64,000 nt of DNA. Source: Archangium gephyra. Lineage in GTDB: Bacteria > Myxococcota > Myxococcia > Myxococcales > Myxococcaceae. Shown here in pieces: positions 26,121 through 36,379 of this stretch. A model generated the notes under the pieces. It made no database searches and was not told where the DNA came from. It worked only from the letters and a program-made list of their open reading frames with translations. The stretch lies in NCBI GenBank assembly GCA_003243425.1, contig QFQP01000004.1:124001-188000 (forward strand). The letters run 5' to 3'. The translations under genes were made by a program, and so were the position numbers. The number at the start of each line of letters is the position of its first letter. The stretch's first letter is position 1.

Positions 26121-27919
26121 GGCGCGCCTCGTTCGATCACCAGCGGCCTGCCGGGCGCCACGAAGCGCGTACCTTCGTCGATCACCGCGCCGCTCTGCGT
26201 GATCGAGAACTGCACGCGGTGCCGCATCTCCGGGTTGCCCTGCGGAGGCGTGGTGATGCTGAAGGGCGTGCTCTGCGACTCCTTCACCGACTTCTCGACG
26301 TTTCCCACGCGAACCCGCGCGTCGTCGGGCCACCCCTGAAACGAGACGAGCGAGGGCTTCAACGGCGCGATCAGCGGAATCTCGTCGCTCGAGCGCACGT
26401 CGACGGTCACCGATCGGCCGGTGCTCTCACACAGATCGCAGGTGACGGTGAAGCGGTGCTTGCCCGGGGTCAGCTTGAGCACGTGACGGGCCAGCGCCTC
26501 GGCACTGCGGGGCGAATCGTCGACCTGCAGGTAGCCGAAGGGCCGCACGATGGCCGCCACTTCGATCTGGTCGTTGGTCTTCGGCACGCGCACGTTGGGC
26601 GTGATCACGAACGTGGGCTTGACGCTCGGCGGTGGCGGCGTCTCGATCGTCGGCCGCTCCGGTTGCTCGTTGAAGATCACCCTGGGCGGCTGCGGCCAGG
26701 TCACGTTGGTCAACGTCACGTCGGTGGGGCCGAACGCGTACGTCGGTGTGAACGGCCGCGGCCGCAGCGCCACGCGAACGCCCTGCGCCACGCTCATGGC
26801 GACGATGAACAGAATGCCGCTGGCCAACGCCAGCTTCTGGAGCTTCTTCACCCGCGCTTCACGTAGCTTGCGCGAGCGCATCTGATTGAGCAGCTCGGTG
26901 GCGCGTGTGTTCGACGGGTCGTGCGCCAGCACCTGGTTGAGCGCCGACATCGCCCTGGCGGACTTCTTGTCGGCGATCAGCTTCTCGGCGCGAGCGAGCA
27001 GCGAGCCGGTGATGCGGCCGGTCAGCTCCTTGCGGTACCCGCGCGGGTCGAGAAAGAACTTCTGCAGCTCTTCGTTGGGTCGGGTCAGCCCGATCGAATT
27101 CAACGACTCGGCGAGCGCATCGCGCAGCTTGCCGGCGTTCGGGAACCGCGCCGACGGCTGCCGCTGCAGACACCCGATGATGATCTCGGCGAGGTCGTCT
27201 GAGACGGTGGGCACCAGCTGCCGCGGGTCGTCGTACACGCAGTCGAGGATCTTCTTGAGCGTGGCGGTGGTGTTGGGCGCCGAGAACGGCAGCTTCCCGG
27301 TGGCGAACAGGTACAGCATCGTGCCCAGCGAGAACACGTCGGCTTCGGCGCCGGCTTCTTCGCCTTCGATGATCTCCGGCGCCATGTGCGCAGGGCTGCC
27401 GACCAGCGCGCCGGTCATCGTCATCTTCTCGTCGCGGTCGAGAATCTTGGCGATGCCGAAGTCCATCAGCTTGAGCACGCCGTCTTCGCGCACCATCACG
27501 TTCTCGGGCTTGAGATCGCGGTGCAGAATTCCCGCTTCGTGCGCGTGCGCCAGCGCCGACGAGAGCTCGTGCATCACCATGGCGGCGATCTCGGGCGGCT
27601 GAAGCGCTTCGTCGTTCACGAACTCGCGCAGCGTCTTGCCGCGAACGAGCTCGGTGACCAGGAACGCCTCGTCACCCGATTCCGCCGAATAGTCGAAGAC
27701 CTCGAGGATGTTGGGGTGATGCAGCCGCGCGACGGCCTTGGCCTCCCGTTCGAGCCGCTTGCGCGACTCCAGCCGTCCCGAGAGGTGAGGGTGCAGTACC
27801 TTCACCGCCACTTCGCGATCGAGCGTGGTGTCGAGGCCCTTGTAGACGACACTCATCCCGCCCTGGCCCAGCTGCTCCAGGATCCGGTAGCGACCGATGT
27901 GGCGGCCCACGAGCGACAT
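26117..27919 (-). CDS. Membrane Ser/Thr protein kinase, Pkn4-like
   Basis: 600 residues. A Hanks-type kinase domain (about 10-275) with LGQGGMSVVYKG, Lys40 in VAVKVL, HRDLKPEN (Asp135), DFGIAK (Asp153) and GSPAHMAPE is intact. A short helical, TPR-like part (305-345) and one membrane helix (about 363-380, LALASGILFIVAMSVAQG) lead to a beta-rich extracytoplasmic domain of about 215 residues. Its gene overlaps pfk by one base. In Myxococcus xanthus, pfk and pkn4 form an operon and Pkn4 activates phosphofructokinase by phosphorylation. That synteny is the reason for the name here; I infer orthology. Confidence 0.88.
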   Translation of the reverse strand: MSLVGRHIGRYRILEQLGQGGMSVVYKGLDTTLDREVAVKVLHPHLSGRLESRKRLEREAKAVARLHHPNILEVFDYSAESGDEAFLVTELVRGKTLREFVNDEALQPPEIAAMVMHELSSALAHAHEAGILHRDLKPENVMVREDGVLKLMDFGIAKILDRDEKMTMTGALVGSPAHMAPEIIEGEEAGAEADVFSLGTMLYLFATGKLPFSAPNTTATLKKILDCVYDDPRQLVPTVSDDLAEIIIGCLQRQPSARFPNAGKLRDALAESLNSIGLTRPNEELQKFFLDPRGYRKELTGRITGSLLARAEKLIADKKSARAMSALNQVLAHDPSNTRATELLNQMRSRKLREARVKKLQKLALASGILFIVAMSVAQGVRVALRPRPFTPTYAFGPTDVTLTNVTWPQPPRVIFNEQPERPTIETPPPPSVKPTFVITPNVRVPKTNDQIEVAAIVRPFGYLQVDDSPRSAEALARHVLKLTPGKHRFTVTCDLCESTGRSVTVDVRSSDEIPLIAPLKPSLVSFQGWPDDARVRVGNVEKSVKESQSTPFSITTPPQGNPEMRHRVQFSITQSGAVIDEGTRFVAPGRPLVIERGAP

Positions 27920-29004
27920 CAGTCTCCGAAGTGGATCCCGATGGCCTTCGCCATGCGGACCTTGGTGCCCGAGGGGTCGACGTGACGCTCCTTGCGCGAC
28001 TCGGAGAGCGACGTGAAGCCGAACTCACCGCCGCGGTAGCAGACCATGTGGTCCCACTTTCCGTCGCGCACCAGGTCGAGCACCATCGAGCCGTAGACCG
28101 TGGCCAGCACACGGTCCATCGGGGAGGGTGAACCACCGCGCTGCAGGTGCCCCAGCACGGTCACGCGGATCTCGGCCTCGATGTGCGGCGCCAGCAGGTC
28201 GGCCAGCACCTTGCCGGAGCCGCCCAGGCGCACCACGCCGCGGCCCGGAATGTCTTCGGCCTTCTGCGCCACCGCCTGCGACCCACCCGAGGGGAACGCG
28301 CCTTCGGAGATGGCGACGATCGCGAAGCGCTTCTTGCTCTCGTTCATCTCCTGGACGCGCGCGACGATCTTGTCGACGTCGTACGGAATCTCGGGAATCA
28401 GAATGAAGTCGGCGCCGCCCGAGATGCCGCCTTCGAGCGTGAGGAAGCCGGCGTTGCGGCCCATGATCTCCACGATCATCACGCGCTGGTGCGCTTCGGC
28501 GGTGGTGTGCAGGCGATCGATCGCCTCCGAGATCACGTTGACCGCGGTGTCGAAGCCGAACGTCTGGTCGGTGCCCGACAGATCGTTGTCGATGGTCTTG
28601 GGGCAACCGACGACCTTCACGCCCAGCTGCCCCAGCTTGTGCGCCATGGTCAGCGTGCCGTCGCCGCCGATGCACACCAGCCCGTCGAGCTTGAGCGCCT
28701 TGATGCGCTTGAGCACCACGTCGGTCATGTCCTTCATCACCACTTTCCCGTTCTCTTTCACGGGGTAGGCGAAGGGGTCGGCCTTGTTCGACGTGCCGAG
28801 GATGGTGCCGCCCTTCTGCAGAATGCCGCGCACCTCCGGCAGCCCGAGCGGCATCGTGAGATCCGGCAGAATCAGCCCCTCGTAGCCGTTCAGAATTCCG
28901 ACGAACTCGTACCCGAACTCCAGCACGCCGCGGCGCACCAGCCCGCGCAGCACCGCGTTCAACCCCGGGCAGTCGCCGCCGCCAGTCAGCACTCCGATTC
29001 GCAT
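27919..29004 (-). CDS. pfkA: 6-phosphofructokinase
   Basis: 361 residues. Start ATG 29004 has a textbook GGAGG at 29013-29009. The substrate loops are GVLTGGGDCPGLNAV, GGDGTLTMA (113-121) and PKTIDNDLSGTDQTFG (135-150; base Asp139). Gly116 (E. coli Gly104) favours ATP, whereas Lys136 (E. coli Gly124) is the residue of PPi-type and group III enzymes. This Gly/Lys mix resembles ATP-dependent actinobacterial PFKs. It converts fructose 6-phosphate to the 1,6-bisphosphate. It is translationally coupled to the Pkn4-like kinase and is probably its substrate. Confidence 0.92.
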   Translation of the reverse strand: MRIGVLTGGGDCPGLNAVLRGLVRRGVLEFGYEFVGILNGYEGLILPDLTMPLGLPEVRGILQKGGTILGTSNKADPFAYPVKENGKVVMKDMTDVVLKRIKALKLDGLVCIGGDGTLTMAHKLGQLGVKVVGCPKTIDNDLSGTDQTFGFDTAVNVISEAIDRLHTTAEAHQRVMIVEIMGRNAGFLTLEGGISGGADFILIPEIPYDVDKIVARVQEMNESKKRFAIVAISEGAFPSGGSQAVAQKAEDIPGRGVVRLGGSGKVLADLLAPHIEAEIRVTVLGHLQRGGSPSPMDRVLATVYGSMVLDLVRDGKWDHMVCYRGGEFGFTSLSESRKERHVDPSGTKVRMAKAIGIHFGD

Positions 29005-29130
29005 CAAACCTCCAGAATCACGACGCAATACATGTCAGTGGGACACCGGAGCCTATGACGTGGGCGCCCGAAATCGCCAGCGCTTCGTGACAGGAACGTC
29101 AGGGGTGTGTGGCGTGCGTGGCGCGGTGCT

Positions 29131-29577
29131 TCACGGCCGGCGGCGCGCGTTGATGCGTTCCAACAGGTGCTCGAGGACGCCCGCACGATCGACGGTTGGA
29201 CGTCTGGCCTGAGCGACCTGGGCCAATTGAAAGAGCTCACCCAGGCGTTCTTTGACCAGCTCCCAGTCGGGGCGTTCGTCGAGCAGCGCGCGGTAGATCT
29301 CGATGGCCTCGGTGTACTTGCCGGCGGCGGCGAGCCCTTCTGCGTAATGCATGGGGCTCTTGTGCACGCCCGACGGTTCGGCCTTCGCCAGGGTGACGCG
29401 GCGCCACTCGGAGGGCTCCAGGCTCTCTTCGAGCTGCCGCAAGCGCTGCTTGAGCCCTTCTTCTTCGGGGAAGGCCTCGCTGAGCGCGGTGAGGGCGGCC
29501 CAGGCTTCGGAAAGTTCGCCGCGGCGGCGATGCCGTTCGACCTTTCCTTCGAGCGTGGCGCGTTCCTCGGGGCTCAT
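29131..29577 (-). CDS. TPR-like protein of unknown function
   Basis: 148 residues, helical, with a TPR-like pair (GELSEAWAALTALSEAFPEE; YAEGLAAAGKYTEAIEIYRA). It lies 126 nt upstream of pfk on the same strand and diverges from the gene at 29631. No signal peptide. Whether it is cotranscribed with pfk is unclear, because a 126-nt gap is enough for a separate promoter. Confidence 0.6.
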   Translation of the reverse strand: MSPEERATLEGKVERHRRRGELSEAWAALTALSEAFPEEEGLKQRLRQLEESLEPSEWRRVTLAKAEPSGVHKSPMHYAEGLAAAGKYTEAIEIYRALLDERPDWELVKERLGELFQLAQVAQARRPTVDRAGVLEHLLERINARRRP

Positions 29578-29630
29578 CGCGGGTCGGTTTTCACACAGCT
29601 CCGGGGGCGCGTCACGTTAGCTTGGCCGGC

Positions 29631-30269
29631 ATGCTCACCGCGGTGGCGCTGCTGGTGGTGTCGGGCGCGAACACGCTGGGGCCTCCGCTGCGGCAAGACG
29701 GGTTTCAGCTGCGCCCGCCGGCGAACTTCCGCATGGCGCGCATGGACCTCTTTCATGGCACGCAGGTCGGCGCCGTCGGAGGGCCGGGCTACCTGTCGGC
29801 GGCGCTGGTCGATGGTGACGGTGAGAACGCGTCGTCGCTGCTGCTGGCGGTGGTCGACACCTCGCTGTCGCTGGGGCCGTCGTCGCGCGACACGTTGTCG
29901 ACGGCGGTGGTGAAGCACTTCAACGACACGCTGGCGCAGCCGTTCGCCCTCGAACGCGCCGAGGTGGTCAGTGGCCGCGTGCAGGTGCTGGGGTCGATTC
30001 GTCAGGGCAGTCAGCTGCGGCGGGTGCTGGTCGCCGCGTGGCCCGGTGACGGGCGGCACGTGGTGGCGGTAGCGAGCGTGACTTCAGGCCGCTGGGACGA
30101 GCTCGCGCCGCAGCTGGCCGAGAGCTTCGAGTCGTTGCGCGTCGAGGTGCCGGTGACGGCGCGGCCACCGCAGCAGCTGATGTGGGCGGCGGCGGCGCTG
30201 GCGGCGTCGCTCCTGCTCGTGTCGGTCGGGCTCTGGCGGAGACGGCAGGCCGCGCGTCAATCGCGCTGA
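29631..30269 (+). CDS. Secreted/membrane protein of unknown function
   Basis: 212 residues from ATG 29631 (a TTG lies 9 nt upstream). A signal-like N-terminus (MLTAVALLVVSGANT), a beta/alpha middle (ASSLLLAVVDTSLSLGPSSR; RQGSQLRRVLVAAWPGDG) and a C-terminal membrane helix (about 186-206, AAAALAASLLLVSVGLW) followed by Arg-rich residues suggest a tail-anchored exported protein. It stands alone, converging on the next gene with a one-base gap. No family recognised. Confidence 0.6.
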   Translation: MLTAVALLVVSGANTLGPPLRQDGFQLRPPANFRMARMDLFHGTQVGAVGGPGYLSAALVDGDGENASSLLLAVVDTSLSLGPSSRDTLSTAVVKHFNDTLAQPFALERAEVVSGRVQVLGSIRQGSQLRRVLVAAWPGDGRHVVAVASVTSGRWDELAPQLAESFESLRVEVPVTARPPQQLMWAAAALAASLLLVSVGLWRRRQAARQSR

Positions 30270-30270
30270 G

Positions 30271-30927
30271 TCACGGCGCTGGCGGCTTCTTCTTTCCGCC
30301 AGGGCCGGCGAGCAGCGCCTCGAACTCGCTGCGAGTCGCCGGTTCGAGCGCGAACGCGATGGTGCCGACGCCGGCGATCTTCTTCACGGCGACGTCGACT
30401 CTTTCCTTCGCGGCGTTTCGCGCACGCGTGGTCTCAGGCGCTCTCGCGCGCGCCACGTCTTCGGCGTGATGCGCGGCCGCAGCGGCGGCGTGCGTCGCCT
30501 CGAGCAGGGCGATGTCTGACGGCAACACGCCAAGCTGTTGCGCGCGTTGGGGTCGGCTCTTCGCCACGCGGATGATCTGCGCTCCGACGGCGAGCACCCC
30601 ATTGGGAACGCGCGGGTCGACACGCGCACCGATGGCGTAGTCCTTCTTGTCGGCCTCCGTGGCGTCATCGTCGGTCTTCACCGCAATGCGGATCGCGCTG
30701 ATGAGATCCGCGAGGCGTCCAAGCGCGTCGCGCTGTGTTTGCGACGAGGTTCGTGTTTCTGCGCGGACGACCTTCTGTTCCGGAATCGCAGCGCCGAGTT
30801 GTGCGAGGTTTGCCTCCAGATACGCCGCGTGCCCCGGCGGGAGCCGCACGTCGAGCACCGGTGCGTGCTTCTTCGCCAACTCCAACGCCTTCAGCCCTCG
30901 CTGAATCGTCACATCGAACGTCGCCAT
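30271..30927 (-). CDS. Ala-rich protein of unknown function
   Basis: 218 residues. ATG 30927 is chosen because GGGGGA lies about 8 nt upstream, the same ribosome-site style as the gene at 31310-31810. The frame stays open upstream through the minisatellite to 31182, so an N-terminal extension of TGAGLAA heptads is formally possible but unlikely. The protein is helical and Ala-rich (HAAAAAAHHAEDVARARA) with an N-terminal segment FDVTIQRGLKALELAKKHAP. No signal peptide or known domain. The C-terminus is basic and Pro-rich. Confidence 0.6.
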   Translation of the reverse strand: MATFDVTIQRGLKALELAKKHAPVLDVRLPPGHAAYLEANLAQLGAAIPEQKVVRAETRTSSQTQRDALGRLADLISAIRIAVKTDDDATEADKKDYAIGARVDPRVPNGVLAVGAQIIRVAKSRPQRAQQLGVLPSDIALLEATHAAAAAAHHAEDVARARAPETTRARNAAKERVDVAVKKIAGVGTIAFALEPATRSEFEALLAGPGGKKKPPAP

Positions 30928-30983
30928 GTGTGTGTTCCCCCATCCTGTGTGTCCTCCCGTTGCGGAAAGACGCCGAGACGGTA

Positions 30984-31214
30984 CACCGGTCGTCGCGAGA
31001 CCCGCACCGGTTGCCGCGAGACCCGCACCGGTCGTCGCGAGACCCGCACCGGTCGCCGCGAGATCCGCACCGGTCGCCGCGAGATCCGCACCGGTTGCCG
31101 CGAGACCCGCACCGGTTGCCGCGAGACCCGCACCGGTTGCCGCGAGACCCGCACCGGTTGCCGCGAGACCCGCGCCGGTCATCGCGAGGGGGGCACCGCT
31201 GGTCGCGAAACCCG
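30984..31214. repeat. 21-bp tandem minisatellite
   Basis: Nine near-identical 21-bp units (30984-31172) begin CACCGGT and end GAGAYCCG. Two decayed units follow (to 31214). The units differ at only three positions (C/T at the Y positions). Because 21 is divisible by 3, all six frames stay open and read as heptads. The units centre on the palindrome ACCGGT. The 382-nt gap 30928-31309 holds this array and no convincing gene. Confidence 0.95.
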
Positions 31215-31309
31215 CAGGAGCCGGGAACAGTCGGGCTCACCGTGCGCGCGGACGCGTCGCGGGACGTGCCGAACCCTCGCGCGTCCTTCGGCGCCAAAGT
31301 CTCGAGTGA

Positions 31310-31810
31310 TCAGTTCGCGACGTCGACCGTCGCCGAACCCAACTCCTTGTCGCCGCGCGTGACCTTGATCGTCCACTTGCCGACCTTCGAGAAGTTCGAC
31401 CCGCGGTACACGCGCGTGCGGCCGAAGCCCGCCACCGCCACGTCGACCGTCTGACGAACCTGACCTTCATGCAGGAAGACCAGCTGCACGTCGTCGTACT
31501 TGCCGTCCTTGGGCACGTACCACTGCATCCACCCGAAGACGGTGGTGTTCTTCTTCACCGGGCCGCTGACCGGCTCGATGCACTGGAAGGCCGTGGGGCT
31601 GCCCTTGGCGGTGTCGACCTTGGTGCACGGGATGAGGTCGATGAGCGCGGGGCCACGGTCCTTTCCGTTCTCGAGGTATTCCACGACCTGCTTGATGATC
31701 GCCGACGAGGGCGGCGGTTCCACGGGGCCGGCCGGAGCAGCCGGAGCCGCGTCCTGAGCGAACGCGACGGACGAAACGAGGGCAGCAGCGGTGACGAGGC
31801 GACGGATCAT
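31310..31810 (-). CDS. Exported protein, possibly DUF2914-like
   Basis: 166 residues with a signal peptide (RLVTAAALVSSVAFAQ, cleavage after about 19), an Ala/Pro stretch, two cysteines (CTKVDTA, FQCIEP) and a C-terminal beta-sandwich (VFGWMQWYVPKDGKYDDVQL; GRTRVYRGSNFSKVGKWTIK). The latter resembles DUF2914, whose members carry a similar W-rich strand pattern, but I am not sure of that. ATG 31810 has AGGGGG upstream. Convergent to nothing nearby; the downstream side is the minisatellite gap. Confidence 0.65.
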   Translation of the reverse strand: MIRRLVTAAALVSSVAFAQDAAPAAPAGPVEPPPSSAIIKQVVEYLENGKDRGPALIDLIPCTKVDTAKGSPTAFQCIEPVSGPVKKNTTVFGWMQWYVPKDGKYDDVQLVFLHEGQVRQTVDVAVAGFGRTRVYRGSNFSKVGKWTIKVTRGDKELGSATVDVAN

Positions 31811-31909
31811 GTGTGATTCCCCCTGCGAAGTGAGGCGCGCAGTGTGGCCCAGCCACCCAGCGGGGAGGAATGGATTTCGCGGGGTTCGGATGGTACGGCC
31901 CGCCCGCCA

Positions 31910-33721
<1,812 letters not shown>

Positions 33722-33722
33722 C

Positions 33723-35024
33723 GTGGCGCTCGGGAACCTCGTTCTCGCGAAGTTGACCCCGGAGGAAGCGAAGACGGTCAACAAGTGGCGCTGGCACGAT
33801 CGCCTCGTGAGCCTCTGGGCTCCGGTGACGGTGCTGGCGCTGGTCTTCGTGGTCTACCTGACCATCGTCGAGACCGCCGTCTGCTCGTACCTGTGGCTGC
33901 GCCCGCCGATGCAGGGCCTCGGGCTGCTGTGTTTCGTGTGGTGGCTGGTGCTGCTGGTGATGCGCACGCCGCTGGCGAAGAAGTGGAACCAGCCGCGCGC
34001 CGCCCGCTACGTCGCCGAGGAGCACCTGGCCGACGCGCAGGCCCTGGTGAAGAAGGGCGGCACGAAGGTGAAAGAGAAGGCGCTCAACGAGGTGGTCGAC
34101 GCGGCCGTCGCCACGGTGCGCACCTTCGGAAAGTCGGCCGACGAGATCGCGGCCGCGACGCGCCAGCTCATCACCGCCACCGAGAAGAACCTGAAGGAGT
34201 TCCGCAGCGGCATGTTGGACGCTGGCGGCGGCTTCGTGCGCGCGCTGGCGATCGCGCTGGCGTTCCGCGCGGTGCTGCTCGACCCGTTCAAGATCCCCTC
34301 GGGCTCGATGATTCCGACGCTGGAGCTGGGCGATCAGATCTTCGTGAACAAGTTCATCTACGGCGTGCGCCTGCCGTTCACGAACTACGTGCCCTTCGTG
34401 ATCGTGCGGCCGCCCAGGCGCGGCGACGTCATCGTGTTCAACAACCCGATGAACCCCGACGTCGACTACATCAAGCGCGTGGTCGGTGTGCCGGGCGACG
34501 AGCTGGCCTTCACCGACGAAGGCGTGGAGATCGCCGGCAGGTTGCAGCCGCGCGTCGTCGAGAACGAGCGCTACCCGCACTGGGAGCACGACGAAGTGCA
34601 GGTCACCAGCGTGCCCACGTTGCGCTACTGGGTTTCGACCTGGTTCACCGACGACTGGTACGAGCGCAAGGAGACGCTGTACCGCGAAGAGTTCGACGGT
34701 GTGCCGCACCTCATTCTCGACACGCCCGAGCAGCGCCGCGCCCGCTTGAACGAGATGCTGGAGACGCGGGTGACGGTGCCTGCGGGCCACGTGTTCGTGA
34801 TGGGCGACAACCGCAACAACTCCGTCGACAGCCGGTTCGGGCTCGGCGGGCCGCGCGGTTTCGCTTTCGTCCCGTACGGAAACATCAAGGGCAAGGCGAC
34901 GGCGATCTGGTTCTCGCTCGGTCACGGAGGGTTCTTGAGCTCCGTTTTCGGCGGCACCGGCGTTCGCTACGACCGCTTCTTCACGCCCGTCACCATGTGC
35001 GGCGACGAGGCCCCGCGGAAGTGA
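33723..35024 (+). CDS. lepB: Signal peptidase I
   Basis: 433 residues, longer than E. coli LepB (324). The first about 165 residues have two membrane helices (29-50 and 66-82) and a charged helical stretch. The catalytic domain follows with IPSGSMIPTLELGD (Ser195) and DYIKRVVGVPGDE (Lys251), plus the box E motif MGDNRNNSVDSRFGLGGPRG. It cleaves signal peptides on the outer face of the inner membrane. GTG start, 1 nt after lepA. Confidence 0.92.
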   Translation: MALGNLVLAKLTPEEAKTVNKWRWHDRLVSLWAPVTVLALVFVVYLTIVETAVCSYLWLRPPMQGLGLLCFVWWLVLLVMRTPLAKKWNQPRAARYVAEEHLADAQALVKKGGTKVKEKALNEVVDAAVATVRTFGKSADEIAAATRQLITATEKNLKEFRSGMLDAGGGFVRALAIALAFRAVLLDPFKIPSGSMIPTLELGDQIFVNKFIYGVRLPFTNYVPFVIVRPPRRGDVIVFNNPMNPDVDYIKRVVGVPGDELAFTDEGVEIAGRLQPRVVENERYPHWEHDEVQVTSVPTLRYWVSTWFTDDWYERKETLYREEFDGVPHLILDTPEQRRARLNEMLETRVTVPAGHVFVMGDNRNNSVDSRFGLGGPRGFAFVPYGNIKGKATAIWFSLGHGGFLSSVFGGTGVRYDRFFTPVTMCGDEAPRK

Positions 35025-35069
35025 CTTTCGTTGCTTGACGGTGCTGGTACGGCGTGACTACTTCGCGCC

Positions 35070-35486
35070 GTGCGCAGAAACGGCGAGACGAACCCGGTTA
35101 CCTGGATCGTGGTGCTGGCGTTGATCGGAGTCGGGTTCTACGGCTTCCACGTTGGCCCCGTTTACATGGACAACCTCGAGGTGAAGGAGGCCGCCTCAGA
35201 GGCCTTCAACGTCTACTTCAACGACGGTGAAGACCTCGCGCGCCGCAAGCTCATCATTCGCCTGAACGAGAAGAACTTCGGGACCCACCTCGAGGTCGAC
35301 GAGAACGGCGTCGAGAGCTGGAAGCCGGGCCTGGGCATCGACCCCGAGCGGGTGACCTTCGTCGAGGGCGGCGACGGCACGCTGCGGGTCACGGTGAGCT
35401 ACGACCGTGTGGTGATCTTCAGCCCGCTCAAGAAGCGCAAGACCTTCCACGTGAGCGCCGAGAAGGTCGGCAAGCGGCTCAAGTGA
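35070..35486 (+). CDS. DUF4845-like membrane protein downstream of lepB
   Basis: 138 residues with an N-terminal membrane helix (PVTWIVVLALIGVGFYGFHV) and a soluble domain (VYMDNLEVKEAASEAFNVYF). DUF4845 proteins commonly follow lepB in proteobacteria and share this VYMDN/VKEA-like segment, so I assign it by position and pattern. GTG 35070; a TTGACG at 35035-35040 and TACTTC at 35059-35064 (18-nt spacer) may be a promoter in the 45-nt gap. It overlaps pyrB by 4 nt. Confidence 0.6.
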   Translation: MRRNGETNPVTWIVVLALIGVGFYGFHVGPVYMDNLEVKEAASEAFNVYFNDGEDLARRKLIIRLNEKNFGTHLEVDENGVESWKPGLGIDPERVTFVEGGDGTLRVTVSYDRVVIFSPLKKRKTFHVSAEKVGKRLK

Positions 35487-36379
35487 GCGAGCGGCGGCAC
35501 CTGCTGCAGCTCGAAGGTCTCCAGCGCGAGGAGATCGAGCAGCTGCTTTCGCGGGCCCACCAGTACCGTGAAGGTCACGTCGGTGGCCGGCACCTCGTCG
35601 GTCGCGTGGTGGCCAACGTGTTCTACGAGCCGTCGACGCGCACGCGCTCGAGCTTCGAGGTCGCCGCGGCCAGCCTCGGCGCGCACGTGCTGAACTGGAC
35701 GGTGACCGGTTCGTCGGCTTCGAAGGGCGAGACGCTGGTCGACACGGCGCGCAACATCGCGGCGCTCGGCGTGAGCATCATCGTGGTTCGGCACCAGAGC
35801 AGCGGCGCGGCCGCGCTGGTCGCGCGCTCGGTGAAGTGCGCGGTGGTCAACGCCGGAGATGGTCAGCACGAGCACCCGTCGCAGGGGCTGCTCGACGCGT
35901 ACACGTTGTGGCGCCGGTTCGGGTCGCTCGACGGCCGCCGCGTGGCGATCGTCGGCGACATTCTGCACAGCCGCGTCGCGCGCTCGAACCTGCATTGCTT
36001 GAAGGCGCTGGGGGCGAAGGTCGTGTTCTGCGGCCCGCCGACGATGTTGCCGTTCGGGCTGAGCGAGCTGGGCGTGGAGGTCACCACCGAGCTCGACGCG
36101 GCGCTCGACGGTGCCGACGCGGTGATGATGCTGCGGATCCAGAAAGAGCGGCAGTCTGACGCGCTGTTCCCCAGCGGCGCCGAGTACCACCGGCGGTGGG
36201 GGCTCACCAACGAGCGCGCGGCCGCGTTGAAGCCGCAGGCCGTGGTGCTGCACCCCGGGCCCGTGAATCGTGGTCTCGAGATTTCACCTGGAGTCGCCGA
36301 CGGGGAGCGCAGCTTGATCCTCGAGCAGGTCGAGAACGGCGTGGCGGTGCGGAAGGCCGTGCTGGAGGCCGTGTCATGA
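35483..36379 (+). CDS. pyrB: Aspartate carbamoyltransferase catalytic subunit
   Basis: 298 residues with carbamoyl-phosphate motif YEPSTRTRSSFE, SASKGETL, HEHPSQGLLDAYTL and the aspartate-binding LHPGPVNRG. It makes carbamoyl-aspartate from carbamoyl phosphate and aspartate, the committed step of pyrimidine synthesis. GTG 35483 overlaps the upstream stop by 4 nt. Its stop overlaps pyrC' by 4 nt, as in Pseudomonas pyrBC'. No pyrI regulatory subunit is present. Confidence 0.94.
   Translation: MSERRHLLQLEGLQREEIEQLLSRAHQYREGHVGGRHLVGRVVANVFYEPSTRTRSSFEVAAASLGAHVLNWTVTGSSASKGETLVDTARNIAALGVSIIVVRHQSSGAAALVARSVKCAVVNAGDGQHEHPSQGLLDAYTLWRRFGSLDGRRVAIVGDILHSRVARSNLHCLKALGAKVVFCGPPTMLPFGLSELGVEVTTELDAALDGADAVMMLRIQKERQSDALFPSGAEYHRRWGLTNERAAALKPQAVVLHPGPVNRGLEISPGVADGERSLILEQVENGVAVRKAVLEAVS

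Noticed and set aside
30984..31214. CRISPR array
   Set aside because: The units are contiguous, with no spacers, and no cas gene is in the window.
30926..31309. Plus-strand protein of APVAARP heptads
   Set aside because: Only the open repeat frame supports it. No ribosome site or stable flanks are seen.
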